Of a DNA stretch of 32,538 nucleotides, positions 4,433 through 12,936 are shown in pieces. The notes beneath the pieces were generated by a model, which worked only from the letters and a program-made list of their open reading frames with translations, ran no database searches and was not told the DNA's origin. A program made the position numbers and the translations under genes. Source of the DNA: Synechococcales cyanobacterium bin31.maxbin.ball.101 (GTDB taxonomy: Bacteria > Cyanobacteriota > Cyanobacteriia > Leptolyngbyales > Leptolyngbyaceae); assembly GCA_013298165.1 (NCBI GenBank), contig JAAFJU010000045.1, positions 1-32,538 on the forward strand, given 5' to 3'. Positions within the stretch are counted from its first letter, which is position 1. Each line of letters starts with the position of its first letter.

Positions 4433-6064
4433 ATGGCATTTGAGATTCTGATACCAACATTTAGTGGTGAAAAACAGATTAACGTTGAGCAAGGCTCTTC
4501 GGTAGTCTTTGTTGGTGCAAATGGCACTGGTAAAACTAGATTAGCTACTCATATTGAAAATCTTTTTAACTTCAACGCACATCGCATTTCAGCACATCGT
4601 GCTCAGTTGTTGAATCCTTCAGTAGCTAAGATAAGTGAGGAGAAGGCACTTTTAGGTTTGAGGATTGGATATAATGAGTCTACTCGTCATTACACTAGCG
4701 ATAAAAGTAGTGATAGACGTTCTAATCGCTGGCAGGGGAGCGGAGCTACTGCTTTGTTGAATGACTTCGATTTCCTAATACAAGCGTTGTTTGCAGAACA
4801 GGCCAATAAGTCACTAGAAACGCACAAAAAAGTTCGTTCGGGAGACAGCAGCTCAGTTGAGCCAACACAATTTGAATGTCTTTTAGAGATATGGGAACGT
4901 CTCCTGCCACATCGAAATTTACACATATCAGGAGATAATATTCTGGTATCCGTTTCAGGAGAAGAAGAATATGTTTATTCCGGAGCAGGAATGAGCGATG
5001 GGGAGCGGGCGATATTTTACATGATTGGACAAGCTCTGGTGGCTGAGGATAGTTCTCTGATAATTTTTGATGAGCCTGAACTACACATACACCGCTCCAT
5101 GATGGCAAAGTTATGGGATGAGATTGAGGCTGTTCGTCCAGACTGCGCTTTTGTCTTAATCACTCATGACCTTGACTTTGCGGCATCACGAGTAGCACAG
5201 AAATATGTAGTTCGAGACTATAAACCAACACCTGCCTGGAATATTGAGGAGGTTCCACAGGATTCTGGTTTTGACGAGGAGCTTGTAACGCTTATACTTG
5301 GTAGCCGAAAACCAATTTTGTTTGTTGAAGGTGCCGAAAGTAGTCTAGACAAAGCAATTTATAGATGCTGTTTCCCGGAGTGGACTGTAATTCCAAAAGG
5401 ATCTTGTAAAGATGTCATCCATTCGGTTAGAACTATGCGTCATAATAAGGGGCTTACTCGAATCACCTGTTCGGGTATTGTTGATGCTGATGACAATAAT
5501 GAAGAAGATATTGAGTATTTATCAAATCTCGGTATTGCTACCCTTCCAGTATCAGAAATAGAAAATATTATATTACTACCTGAAGTCAGTCGAGCTATTG
5601 CGGAAAATGAAGGTTATAAAAACGAAGATCTAGAGATATGTTTGAAAAATTTATCAGATGATATTTTCAGAACTATTGAGGCGGACAAAAAAATCGATAA
5701 AATTATTGTTGACCATTGCAGGCGACGTATTGATCAATTTCTAAAAAAAATAGACCTGAAAGAATCGATTACTGTCGATAGCTTATTTGAAGATTATACG
5801 AGGATAACCTCATCCCTCAATATCAATGAAATTGCACAATCCGTCACAGACAATCTTCATTCCGCTGTAGATAATCGAGATTTATCTAAATTTCTAATTC
5901 ACTATAGGAATAAGAAAGAACTAATGAATTTAGCTGCACAGCATTTAAGGAAATGTAAGCTAGACCACTTTGAGAGTTGGCTCGTTAGAATTCTAATGAA
6001 TAACCAATTTCCAGAAATCACGAAAGCCATTCGGAAAAACATGCCAAATATTACAGCAATGTGA
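4433..6064 (+). CDS. ATPase-DUF4435 (TOPRIM-like) fusion, PARIS/OLD-like defence protein
   Basis: A 543-residue protein in two parts. The N-terminal ABC-type ATPase (about 1-290) has Walker A GANGTGKT (28-35), signature SDGER (188-192), Walker B LIIFDEPELHIH (209-220) and switch His in LITHD (242-246). The C-terminal part begins at PILFVEGAESSLD (294-306), followed by GIVDADDN (348-355) and SEIENIILLPE (374-384). This is the DUF4435 pattern, with acidic residues placed as in TOPRIM nucleases (Glu299, Asp351, Asp353, Glu377). ATPase plus DUF4435 is the composition of PARIS (AriA/AriB), in which AriB cleaves tRNA on phage attack; fused versions have been reported. OLD proteins (ATPase-TOPRIM) are the alternative. 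The gene is conspicuously AT-rich compared with its neighbours, stands alone and lies just after a repeat block, all suggesting horizontal gain. Its 3' end overlaps the convergent DUF4291 gene by 14 bases. Confidence 0.8.
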   Translation: MAFEILIPTFSGEKQINVEQGSSVVFVGANGTGKTRLATHIENLFNFNAHRISAHRAQLLNPSVAKISEEKALLGLRIGYNESTRHYTSDKSSDRRSNRWQGSGATALLNDFDFLIQALFAEQANKSLETHKKVRSGDSSSVEPTQFECLLEIWERLLPHRNLHISGDNILVSVSGEEEYVYSGAGMSDGERAIFYMIGQALVAEDSSLIIFDEPELHIHRSMMAKLWDEIEAVRPDCAFVLITHDLDFAASRVAQKYVVRDYKPTPAWNIEEVPQDSGFDEELVTLILGSRKPILFVEGAESSLDKAIYRCCFPEWTVIPKGSCKDVIHSVRTMRHNKGLTRITCSGIVDADDNNEEDIEYLSNLGIATLPVSEIENIILLPEVSRAIAENEGYKNEDLEICLKNLSDDIFRTIEADKKIDKIIVDHCRRRIDQFLKKIDLKESITVDSLFEDYTRITSSLNINEIAQSVTDNLHSAVDNRDLSKFLIHYRNKKELMNLAAQHLRKCKLDHFESWLVRILMNNQFPEITKAIRKNMPNITAM

Positions 6065-6731
6065 TGCTATCATTATAGTTAACCTTATCTGGTCTTGAGT
6101 AAAAACAATGATCACTTAACATATTCCGATCGCCCACCTCATAAACAAACTCACTCGGCGTCAACAGCGCATCATAATTCCCAGCAATAAACTGTTGCCG
6201 CTGTTCCGCCACAAACTCCGAAATATCTTCAATACTCAAAATCCAGTCCCTCGAATAGTTCACCGCCGCCGATCGCTGCAACCCCAACTGAATCGCCCGA
6301 CGCTCGACCCGTTGACCCGTTGGCGTATGGTCAGGATCCCACTGCAATCGCACGTCCGAGGTTGCGATCGCCTTCGCCAAAGCTTGCTCATTCTCATACA
6401 GTTCAGGACTATATTTTGAATGAACTGCCTGAGCCAAAATCAAATCAAACGCCGATCGCTTCAGCCGAATCGCCAACGTCACCTCCTGTCCCTCCTTCGT
6501 CCCCCAACCCGATCGATACATCATCCACAAAAAGTTGGGTTTAATCCAAGTCATCCGGGACAATTTAAAATCATCCCCAAAATACCCATGCTTCACCGCA
6601 AACTGTCCGATCGATGGGCGATAAGCCTGGTACACAATAATAGAATCCGCATCATACTGGGCCAAAATCACTCGTCCTCTCGATGGCCAGCGATCGGCTT
6701 GCTGCAAATAGGGTTCCGTTTTTAAGTTCAT
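6051..6731 (-). CDS. DUF4291-family protein
   Basis: A 226-residue soluble protein with the diagnostic core 'SIIVYQAYRPSIGQFAV', 'SRMTWIKPNFLWMMYRSGW' and 'VRLQWDPDHTPTG', followed by 'RRAIQLGL'. DUF4291 proteins are widespread in bacteria and fungi and of unknown function; the conserved Arg/Trp/Lys-rich core suggests a nucleotide or nucleic-acid ligand, which is speculation. The length is normal for the family. A deleted copy lies at 2967-3056. The C-terminal 24 residues after VYEVGDR run over the end of the ATPase gene, so this tail may have been altered where the ATPase segment was inserted. Confidence 0.85.
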   Translation of the reverse strand: MNLKTEPYLQQADRWPSRGRVILAQYDADSIIVYQAYRPSIGQFAVKHGYFGDDFKLSRMTWIKPNFLWMMYRSGWGTKEGQEVTLAIRLKRSAFDLILAQAVHSKYSPELYENEQALAKAIATSDVRLQWDPDHTPTGQRVERRAIQLGLQRSAAVNYSRDWILSIEDISEFVAEQRQQFIAGNYDALLTPSEFVYEVGDRNMLSDHCFYSRPDKVNYNDSITLL

Positions 6732-6754
6732 GGATAGTTACTCAAGCTCATAAC

Positions 6755-7132
6755 TCACGATCGATCGGGCAACAGTGGTAATCGGCGAATCCGAATTCGG
6801 GTTGGTTCAACAGTTACTGCCGCCCCTTGTTCCAGATCTTCTTCGCATTGACTCAACACCATCAACAATAGATCTACAACCGCCCGTGCGCGCAGGCGTT
6901 GAATTCGAATCCGAATCACAGAAGGCATTAGTGCCGTACCGATCGCTAAAAGCGTATGGAAATCGGCGTCCATCGTCGCCACGACTCGCTTTTCTTCTTG
7001 AGCTTTTCTAAGAATCTCGGAATCTTCAGCCGCCGCCATTCCAAGTTCTTCAACGTGAATTGTATCTACACCGACTTCACGTAAGAGCGCTGCGGCAGAC
7101 AGCGGCAGTCCCTGATCAAGCAACAGTTTCAT
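6755..7132 (-). CDS. DUF5615 PIN-like toxin candidate
   Basis: A 125-residue protein starting MKLLLDQGLPLSAAALLREVG. DUF5615 belongs to the PIN-like nuclease superfamily (VapC relatives). Asp6 in 'LLDQGL', the acidic pair in 'AAAEDSEIL' and 'MDADF' (Asp55, Asp57) supply the expected metal-binding acids. Its start overlaps the end of the DUF433 gene by 17 bases on the same strand, the classic arrangement of the DUF433/DUF5615 toxin-antitoxin-like pair. The C-terminal 25 residues are Arg-rich. RNase activity is inferred from the fold only. Confidence 0.85.
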   Translation of the reverse strand: MKLLLDQGLPLSAAALLREVGVDTIHVEELGMAAAEDSEILRKAQEEKRVVATMDADFHTLLAIGTALMPSVIRIRIQRLRARAVVDLLLMVLSQCEEDLEQGAAVTVEPTRIRIRRLPLLPDRS

Positions 7133-7358
7133 ACGTTATAGGAAGATCAATGATTCGATCGGCAAGTTGTGTGGAGGCATATAGCAATGATTGCTGGATA
7201 TCCTCTTCTTCTAAAGCGGGAAATTCGGCATATAATTCCGATCGATCGGGATAGATCGCCACCAACTCAATCACACGCCTCACCGTCAGCCTCAGATTTC
7301 GGATGCAAGGTTGCCCATTCATCTGAGCGGGGTTTGTAGTGATGCGATCGAGTTTCAT
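7116..7358 (-). CDS. DUF433 antitoxin candidate
   Basis: An 80-residue protein, MKLDRITTNPAQMNGQPCIRNLRLTV..., with the DUF433 core (normally 'P....G.P.I.GTRI.V') followed by a helix-turn-helix-like region 'RVIELVAIYPD' and 'EFPALEEEDIQQSLLYAS'. DUF433 proteins are the predicted DNA-binding antitoxin partners of DUF5615. It is first in the operon, and the toxin candidate follows with a 17-base overlap, which permits translational coupling. The 'GTRI' signature is altered to 'RNLRL', a common variation. The 270 bases beyond its start lead to alaS in the other direction. Confidence 0.85.
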   Translation of the reverse strand: MKLDRITTNPAQMNGQPCIRNLRLTVRRVIELVAIYPDRSELYAEFPALEEEDIQQSLLYASTQLADRIIDLPITYETVA

Positions 7359-7628
7359 GGTTGTTCTCTCTCAGCGATAAAGACCAGTATGAGCCTGCAA
7401 TCAATATTCTAGCGTGAGGCGTAAAGTTCCTGTCTATATCTTACTAATCTTAGCCCTAGACCATCGACCGAACAAATCGCCGTCGAAGCACCCGTCTTGG
7501 TCCCAACGGCGGACATCTTAGGTAGACTCCTCTGGATGTCCCAACAAAAGTAGGAATTTCTCCCAGAAACCCACACTAGTCTTAGAATAGAGAATCTAAC
7601 GTTATCCCCCGTTCTCCCAGGCAGTCCC

Positions 7629-10262
7629 ATGGCAACGCAACCTCCCGTCCTCAGCGGTTCCGAAATTCGTCAAAAATTTCTGTCGTTCTTTGAAGAACGC
7701 GGACATCAGCCGATCGCCAGCGCCTCCCTGGTGCCAGAGGATCCGACGGTGCTGTTGACGATCGCCGGGATGTTGCCATTCAAACCGATTTTCCTGGGAC
7801 AGGTTGCGCCTGCAGTTCCCCGTGCCACGACTTCGCAGAAATGTATCCGCACCAACGACATCGAAAATGTCGGACGCACCGCGCGGCACCATACGTTTTT
7901 TGAAATGCTGGGCAACTTCAGCTTTGGGGATTATTTCAAAACCCAAGCGACGGCCTATGCGTGGGAATTGACGACGCAGACCTTTGGCATTGCACCGGAA
8001 AATGTCGTCGTGAGTGTCTTTGAAGAAGATGACGAAGCGTTTGAGATTTGGCGCGATCGGGTGGGTGTGAATCCCAAACGGATCATTCGCATGGGCGCAG
8101 CGGATAACTTCTGGGTGTCCGGTCCGACGGGTCCTTGTGGTCCTTGTTCGGAGTTGTATTATGACTTCAAGCCTGAACTGGGCGATGACAATATCGATCT
8201 TGAAGATGACACGCGATTTATCGAGTTTTATAACCTCGTGTTCATGCAGTACAACCGCGATATCGATGGCAAACTGACACCGCTGCAAAAGCAGAACATC
8301 GATACAGGCATGGGTTTGGAACGGATGGCGCAGATCTTGCAGCGCAAGCCGAATAATTACGAAACGGATTTGATTTATCCGATCGTTGAAACCGCTGCCC
8401 AGCTTGCCGGAATTGACTACAGCACAGCCGATGAAGCGACGAAAGTTTCGCTTAAGGTAATCGGCGATCACGTTCGTGCGGTCGTGCATATGATTGCTGA
8501 CGGGATCACAGCATCGAATGAAGGACGGGGCTATATTTTACGGCGGTTGTTGCGTCGAGTGATTCGTAGTGGACGGGTATTGGGAATCACTGAGGTATTC
8601 ACAACAAAGGTTGCTGAAACAGCAATTCAATTGTCGGAGTCGCAATATCCGGGAGTTCGTCAACGCGAACAATTTATTAAAAACGAAATGGAGCGCGAAG
8701 AACAACGCTTCCGGGAAACCCTCGATCGCGGTGAAAAACTCCTCGCCGAAATCATCGATCGCTCCTCCAGCAGCATTTCCGGCGAAGATGCGTTCGTCCT
8801 CTACGACACCTACGGCTTCCCATTAGAACTGACCCAAGAAGTTGCAGAAGAAAAGGGTCTAACCGTTGACGCGGAAGGTTTTGAAACCGAAATGCAGAAG
8901 CAACGGGTTCGCGCTAAAGCGGCACACAAAACGATCGATCTCACGACTCAAAATGCGATCGCAGACCTCGCGAAAACCGTCGCCGAAACCTCCTTCCTGG
9001 GCTACACCGAAAACGCTGCACCCGCGAAAGTCGCCATGATTCTCGTCAACAGCACCACCGTGACCCAAGCCGAAGCAGGCGATCTCGTCAAATTTGTCTT
9101 AGACCAAACCCCCTTCTACGCCGAATCCGGCGGACAAGTGGGCGACTCCGGCTACCTCAGCGGCGACGATCTCCTCGTTCGCATCGATGACGTGCAAAAA
9201 CAAAATGGTCTGTTTGTCCACATCGGACAGGTCGATCGCGGTACCCTAACCGTCGGTTCTACGGTGACGGCAACGATCGATCGCACCTCCCGTCGCCGCA
9301 CCCAAGCCAACCACTCCGCCACGCACTTACTGCAATCCGCGCTGAAACTCATGGTAGACGACACGATCGGACAAGCCGGGTCGCTGGTGTCGAGCGATCG
9401 GCTGCGGTTTGACTTCAGCCTCAACCGAGCCGTCACCCCCGAAGAACTGCAACAGATCGAGCAACAGATTAACCAATGGATTTCTGAAGCCCACGGCGCA
9501 GATATTGAAGTCATGCCGATCGCCAAAGCGAAAGCCAAAGGCGCAACAGCCATGTTCGGTGAAAAATATGGCGAAACCGTCCGCGTCATCGACTTCCCCG
9601 GCGTCTCCATGGAACTCTGCGGTGGCACCCATGTGAACAACACGGCTGAAATTGGCGTGTTTAAAATCATCTCTGAAGCGGGCGTTGCGGCAGGCGTTCG
9701 GCGGATTGAAGCGGTGGCTGGACCTGCGATTTTGGAATATCTCAACATTCGCGAATCCGTGGTGAAAGACCTGAGCGATCGGTTCAAAGTCAAACCGGAA
9801 GAGATCACCGATCGCATCTCTGCGATGCAATCAGAACTGAAAGAAAACCAAAAACAAATCGCCGCCCTCAAGTCCCAGCTTGCGGTCGCCGGAGCGTCGC
9901 AATTGATGGCTCAAGCGGAAGGGATTGGTGAATTCAATGCGATCGTCGCCGAGCTACCCGGAGCCGACGCCGAATCCCTCAAGAGCGCCGCCGAAAACCT
10001 CCTGCAAAAACTCGGCGCATCGGGTGCCGTCGTCCTAGGTTCCTCCCCCGAAGCGGGAAAAGTCAACTTCGTCGCGGCATTCAGCCCAGAAGCCGTGAAA
10101 AAAGGCTTACAAGCGGGGAAAGTGATTGGCGCGGTCGCTAAAATCTGTGGTGGCGGCGGCGGCGGTCGTCCGAACTTTGCTCAAGCGGGTGGGAAGGATG
10201 ATAGCAAGTTAGGTGAGGCGATCGTTGAAGCGAAAGCTTTGGTGACAGCGGGTTTGGGTTAG
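7629..10262 (+). CDS. alaS: Alanyl-tRNA synthetase
   Basis: An 877-residue class II synthetase that charges tRNA-Ala. The catalytic domain opens with 'SGSEIRQKFLSFFEERGH' and continues with motif 2 'RTARHHTFFEMLGNFSFGDYF' (in parts: TARHHTFFEM, LGNFSFGDYF) and 'GPTGPCGPCSE'. The tRNA-recognition helical region follows, then the editing domain with zinc ligands His562 and His566 (HSATH) and Cys664 and His668 (CGGTH). The C-terminal C-Ala/oligomerisation domain includes the glycine run 'GGGGGGRPNFAQAGG'. Length and motif order are normal for bacterial AlaS. The ATG at 7629 fits the family N-terminus, although no Shine-Dalgarno sequence is obvious. It is divergent from the DUF433 gene, with 270 bases of intergenic DNA. 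Confidence 0.98.
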   Translation: MATQPPVLSGSEIRQKFLSFFEERGHQPIASASLVPEDPTVLLTIAGMLPFKPIFLGQVAPAVPRATTSQKCIRTNDIENVGRTARHHTFFEMLGNFSFGDYFKTQATAYAWELTTQTFGIAPENVVVSVFEEDDEAFEIWRDRVGVNPKRIIRMGAADNFWVSGPTGPCGPCSELYYDFKPELGDDNIDLEDDTRFIEFYNLVFMQYNRDIDGKLTPLQKQNIDTGMGLERMAQILQRKPNNYETDLIYPIVETAAQLAGIDYSTADEATKVSLKVIGDHVRAVVHMIADGITASNEGRGYILRRLLRRVIRSGRVLGITEVFTTKVAETAIQLSESQYPGVRQREQFIKNEMEREEQRFRETLDRGEKLLAEIIDRSSSSISGEDAFVLYDTYGFPLELTQEVAEEKGLTVDAEGFETEMQKQRVRAKAAHKTIDLTTQNAIADLAKTVAETSFLGYTENAAPAKVAMILVNSTTVTQAEAGDLVKFVLDQTPFYAESGGQVGDSGYLSGDDLLVRIDDVQKQNGLFVHIGQVDRGTLTVGSTVTATIDRTSRRRTQANHSATHLLQSALKLMVDDTIGQAGSLVSSDRLRFDFSLNRAVTPEELQQIEQQINQWISEAHGADIEVMPIAKAKAKGATAMFGEKYGETVRVIDFPGVSMELCGGTHVNNTAEIGVFKIISEAGVAAGVRRIEAVAGPAILEYLNIRESVVKDLSDRFKVKPEEITDRISAMQSELKENQKQIAALKSQLAVAGASQLMAQAEGIGEFNAIVAELPGADAESLKSAAENLLQKLGASGAVVLGSSPEAGKVNFVAAFSPEAVKKGLQAGKVIGAVAKICGGGGGGRPNFAQAGGKDDSKLGEAIVEAKALVTAGLG

Positions 10263-10278
10263 ACATCGGGAATTGAAA

Positions 10279-10524
10279 ATGACTAAGTTGCAAAAACTCA
10301 TTAATCAATTTCTTGCAGATCCGACCGAAGCACGTTTTGACGAGGTACGATCGCTGTTAGAGGCGTTCGGCTATGAGGAGAAACGCTCCAAAGGGAGTCA
10401 TCACGTCTTTGAAAACGAAACTGGTTCCGTGATTACGGTTCCAAAGAAAGGTGGACAACGGGTGAAGCGGATTTATCTTAAACGCCTTGTTGTCTTACTC
10501 GATCTGGCAAATTGGAAGGAGTAA
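10279..10524 (+). CDS. hicA: HicA-family toxin
   Basis: An 81-residue protein with the small dsRBD-like fold of HicA mRNA interferases. The core is 'FDEVRSLLEAFGY', then 'KRSKGSHHVF' with the catalytic-type His41, then 'ITVPKK' and a Lys/Arg-rich tail. An in-frame TTG lies two codons upstream (10273), but the ATG at 10279 fits better. The partner HicB gene starts 3 bases after this stop. HicA normally cleaves mRNA ribosome-independently when HicB is lost. It begins 16 bases after alaS on the same strand, so some read-through from alaS is likely. Confidence 0.88.
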   Translation: MTKLQKLINQFLADPTEARFDEVRSLLEAFGYEEKRSKGSHHVFENETGSVITVPKKGGQRVKRIYLKRLVVLLDLANWKE

Positions 10525-10527
10525 ACC

Positions 10528-10785
10528 ATGACTATCTCGACCGAAAACCGGATTCAATCGCTGTCAACGTTAGAAGATTATCTAAAATTAAGTTATCCCA
10601 TTACGCTTTATCCTGATGATGAGTGCGGTGGCTACGTGGTTGAAATCCTTGATTTGCCAGGTTGCTTATCAGAAGGTGAAACTCTAGAAGAAGCAGTTGC
10701 CAACATCAACGAAGCACGGGAGCTTTGGCTTGAGGTCGCTTACGAGTCCGGTCGATCGATTCCGTTACCGAGTCTCGATCGGTAG
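10528..10785 (+). CDS. hicB: HicB-family antitoxin
   Basis: An 85-residue protein with the HicB partial RNase H-like fold: 'YPITLYPDDECGGYVVEILDLPGC' (in parts: YPITLYPDDE, GGYVVEILDLPGC), 'SEGETLEEAVANINEARELWLE' (in parts: GETLEEAVAN, INEARELWLE) and 'GRSIPLP'. It lacks a C-terminal DNA-binding domain, so it is the short type that neutralises the toxin but may regulate poorly. GGAG lies just before its ATG, at the hicA stop. It is part of a toxin-antitoxin pair directly upstream of the ATPase/PIN module, 29 bases away. Confidence 0.9.
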   Translation: MTISTENRIQSLSTLEDYLKLSYPITLYPDDECGGYVVEILDLPGCLSEGETLEEAVANINEARELWLEVAYESGRSIPLPSLDR

Positions 10786-10814
10786 GAGAAGCTTAAGCAT
10801 GGTGGATTATTACA

Positions 10815-12065
10815 ATGTTTAAAAAACTAACCTTGCAAAATTGGAAAAGTTTCCGCTATGCAGAGTTGCCGATCGACTCCCTCACCATTTTGATCGGCAC
10901 AAATGCGAGTGGAAAATCTAATGTAGTTGATGCATTTGAATTTTTAAAGCGGGTTTCTGAGCATCAGATCATAGAGCACATTTTGATTGGAGGTGAAGGT
11001 GTTAAACCAATTCGTGGAAGTCTTGAGCTTTTCTCACACAAACTATCAAATGAGTTCACATTAGCGCTGCTTTCTGAAGATTCCGAAACTGAAGGAAAAT
11101 CAGTAGATCTTGAATATGAAATTACTGTACAAACATCTCCATCACTACAGCCCAAATCTGTAAGCCTCATAAAAATATCCATTGGTGAAGATGGAAATCA
11201 ATCTAAACAACCTATTGCAGTTAATGAGTTCATTTCGGATGAATTATCTCGGGAACTTTTGTCGTTCTACAAAAATCTAATAGCTGAAAATATTGTAGTA
11301 CCAAAGGAAATTAGTGAATTATATATTGAAGTCCTAAAGTCTAAGGGTATTAGTCGGATTGATATTGATAGCTCCAGAATAGGATTAAGTAAAATCTTGA
11401 TTTTGAGTTCTAATCCTGAAAATACAAGACTTTATAGTGCTATTTCATATCATCTAAACTCGGATGGATCAAATCTGGCAGGTTTTATTGCATCTCTAGA
11501 ACCCGATCGTAAGGCTCAACTAGAATCTCAACTCACCGAATACCTCAATCATCTTCCTGAACTAGAAATCAGCAAGGTTTGGGTTGAAACGGTAGGACGG
11601 CTGAATTCAGATGCCATGATTTACTGTGAGGAGAAGTGGGGAAATAGTGGTGAGCCTGTAATTTTAGATGCGCGGAGTATGTCCGACGGAACGCTGCGGT
11701 TTCTGACGATCATGACCGCAATTCTTACCCGACCTTCTGGCAGTCAATTGATTATTGAAGAAATTGATAATGGGTTGCATCCTTCACGAGCGAAGTTCCT
11801 AATCGAATTATTGAGAGATATTGGAGCCGATCGGCAGGTCGATGTCTTAATCACAACGCATAATTCAGCATTACTTGATGCCCTAGAACCGGATATGATG
11901 CCATTTGTAATTGTTGCTCATCGTGATCAAGAAACGGGAGAAAGCAAACTCACGCCATTGGATGAGCTAGAGGATTTACCGAAGCTTCTAGCCTCTGGAA
12001 CCCTGGGTAATCTCGTCACCCGAGGGGCGATCGAACGTAGTATTTCGAGACATGCGAGTCCATAA
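10815..12065 (+). CDS. AAA_21-type ATPase of a two-gene ATPase/PIN module
   Basis: A 416-residue SMC/ABC-like ATPase: N-terminal 'LQNWKSF' (8-14), Walker A GTNASGKS (28-35), a diverged middle (about 60-250), ABC signature MSDGTLRFLT (289-298) and Walker B LIIEEIDNGLHPS (312-324). The switch His follows in LITTHN (345-350), and 'GTLGNLVTRGAIE' lies near the end. All ATP-binding elements are present, so hydrolysis is expected. The middle part is AT-rich and unlike alaS in base use, pointing to acquisition. The next gene overlaps by one base (TAATG), implying translational coupling with a PIN-like nuclease. ATPases of this type commonly act as sensors in defence or abortive-infection operons; that role is inferred. 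Confidence 0.85.
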   Translation: MFKKLTLQNWKSFRYAELPIDSLTILIGTNASGKSNVVDAFEFLKRVSEHQIIEHILIGGEGVKPIRGSLELFSHKLSNEFTLALLSEDSETEGKSVDLEYEITVQTSPSLQPKSVSLIKISIGEDGNQSKQPIAVNEFISDELSRELLSFYKNLIAENIVVPKEISELYIEVLKSKGISRIDIDSSRIGLSKILILSSNPENTRLYSAISYHLNSDGSNLAGFIASLEPDRKAQLESQLTEYLNHLPELEISKVWVETVGRLNSDAMIYCEEKWGNSGEPVILDARSMSDGTLRFLTIMTAILTRPSGSQLIIEEIDNGLHPSRAKFLIELLRDIGADRQVDVLITTHNSALLDALEPDMMPFVIVAHRDQETGESKLTPLDELEDLPKLLASGTLGNLVTRGAIERSISRHASP

Positions 12066-12577
12066 TGGCAGGAAAAGTTTTAATCTTTGATACATCAATG
12101 CTCTGCGCCTGGTTGTCTGTTCCCGGTAAAGATACCTGTGGACCCATCAACGATCAATGGGACAAAAAACGGGTAGATGAAAAACTAGAACAGGAAAAGA
12201 AACTCAATACAACCTTTGTACTACCATTAGCCGCCATCATCGAAACCGGAAATCATATCGCCCAAGCCCCTTCAAATCGCTATGAATTGGCACAAGAATT
12301 TGCAGACCTAATGACCAAAGCCGCAAACGAAGAAAGTCCATGGGCCGCATTTGTGGATCAATCCAAGCTTTGGACTTCGGAAAATCTGCTACAACTGGCA
12401 AAAGACTGGATTCCTCTTGCCGTGCAGAAGATTTCTTTAGGTGATGCTGCAATTAAGACGGTCGCTGACTTCTACCATCGTGCAGGTTATCCTGTTGAAA
12501 TTTTGACTGGGGATGCTGGACTAAAAGCCTATGAACCGATCGCCCCGGCACCCCGCAAACGACGAAGTTCAAAATAA
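12065..12577 (+). CDS. PIN-like nuclease partner of the ATPase
   Basis: A 170-residue protein with the PIN-domain layout: first strand 'VLIFDTSML' with Asp9, 'LAAIIETGNHI' with Glu60, 'SLGDAAI' with Asp127 and 'ILTGDAGLKAYEP' with Asp150. These four acids match the metal site of PIN ribonucleases. The C-terminus is basic (PRKRRSSK). Translation is coupled to the ATPase by a one-base overlap, and no antitoxin of the usual VapB type adjoins, so the ATPase is the likely controller. The substrate, presumably RNA, is inferred from the fold. I cannot put a system name to this pair. Confidence 0.8.
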   Translation: MAGKVLIFDTSMLCAWLSVPGKDTCGPINDQWDKKRVDEKLEQEKKLNTTFVLPLAAIIETGNHIAQAPSNRYELAQEFADLMTKAANEESPWAAFVDQSKLWTSENLLQLAKDWIPLAVQKISLGDAAIKTVADFYHRAGYPVEILTGDAGLKAYEPIAPAPRKRRSSK

Positions 12578-12755
12578 CCTGTCGATTGTATGAATCCTCA
12601 TGTCCAGACCCGATCGATTTAATCCAATTAAAAATAAAAGATTGTATCGAAATGAGATTGACGAACGAGGGGGTTAGCCGCTACCTTAAGGGTCAAACCA
12701 TAAAACAACGTCCAAACTTGAGATGTTAAGAGCGTTTCGGGCTTTGGGGAGGACA

Positions 12756-12815
12756 ATGTTAATGTGTACTGACAGTCTTTCTATGCTGAATTTGATCGAA
12801 GATCCGGATACGTAG
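12756..12815 (+). CDS. Possible small peptide gene or leader (19 codons)
   Basis: ATG at 12756 is preceded by GGGGAGGA (12747-12753) with short spacing (about 2-5 bases), one of the best Shine-Dalgarno matches in the window. The peptide MLMCTDSLSMLNLIEDPDT ends at TAG 12813-12815. A second in-frame ATG at 12762 has better spacing from the ribosome site. It is too short to judge by composition; it could be an uORF or leader, or chance. Confidence 0.3.
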   Translation: MLMCTDSLSMLNLIEDPDT

Positions 12816-12889
12816 CGTGAGTGTAAAGCCCTGTGTGAATGGGTTTGATGATTTATACTGCAAAGTTTTAACGCTTTAATTGAGTCCTA

Positions 12890-12936
12890 GCGACTGAAGT
12901 CGCGACTACACAAACAAAGTCCGCACAAGGCGGACT
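12890..12936. repeat. Double-hairpin intergenic repeat
   Basis: GCGACT/AGTCGC (12890-12895 and 12898-12903) and AGTCCGC/GCGGACT (12918-12924 and 12930-12936) form two adjacent stem-loops joined by ACTACACAAACAA. Sequences of this kind are, from memory, very common between genes in cyanobacteria. It may help end transcription of the ATPase/PIN operon. Confidence 0.65.

Noticed and set aside
7583-7605. attC or promoter signal in ATCTAACGTTATCC before alaS
   Set aside because: The box-like halves abut with no arms or loop, and the TAGAAT hexamer has no -35 at the right distance.
7602-8489. 295-codon minus frame over the start of alaS
   Set aside because: Low-complexity His/Arg/Phe-rich composition typical of an antisense shadow; it overlaps the essential catalytic domain of alaS.
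9152-9871. Long minus-strand reading frame inside alaS
   Set aside because: It is a shadow of alaS codon use: no ribosome site, no recognisable domain, and the opposite strand is a certain gene.
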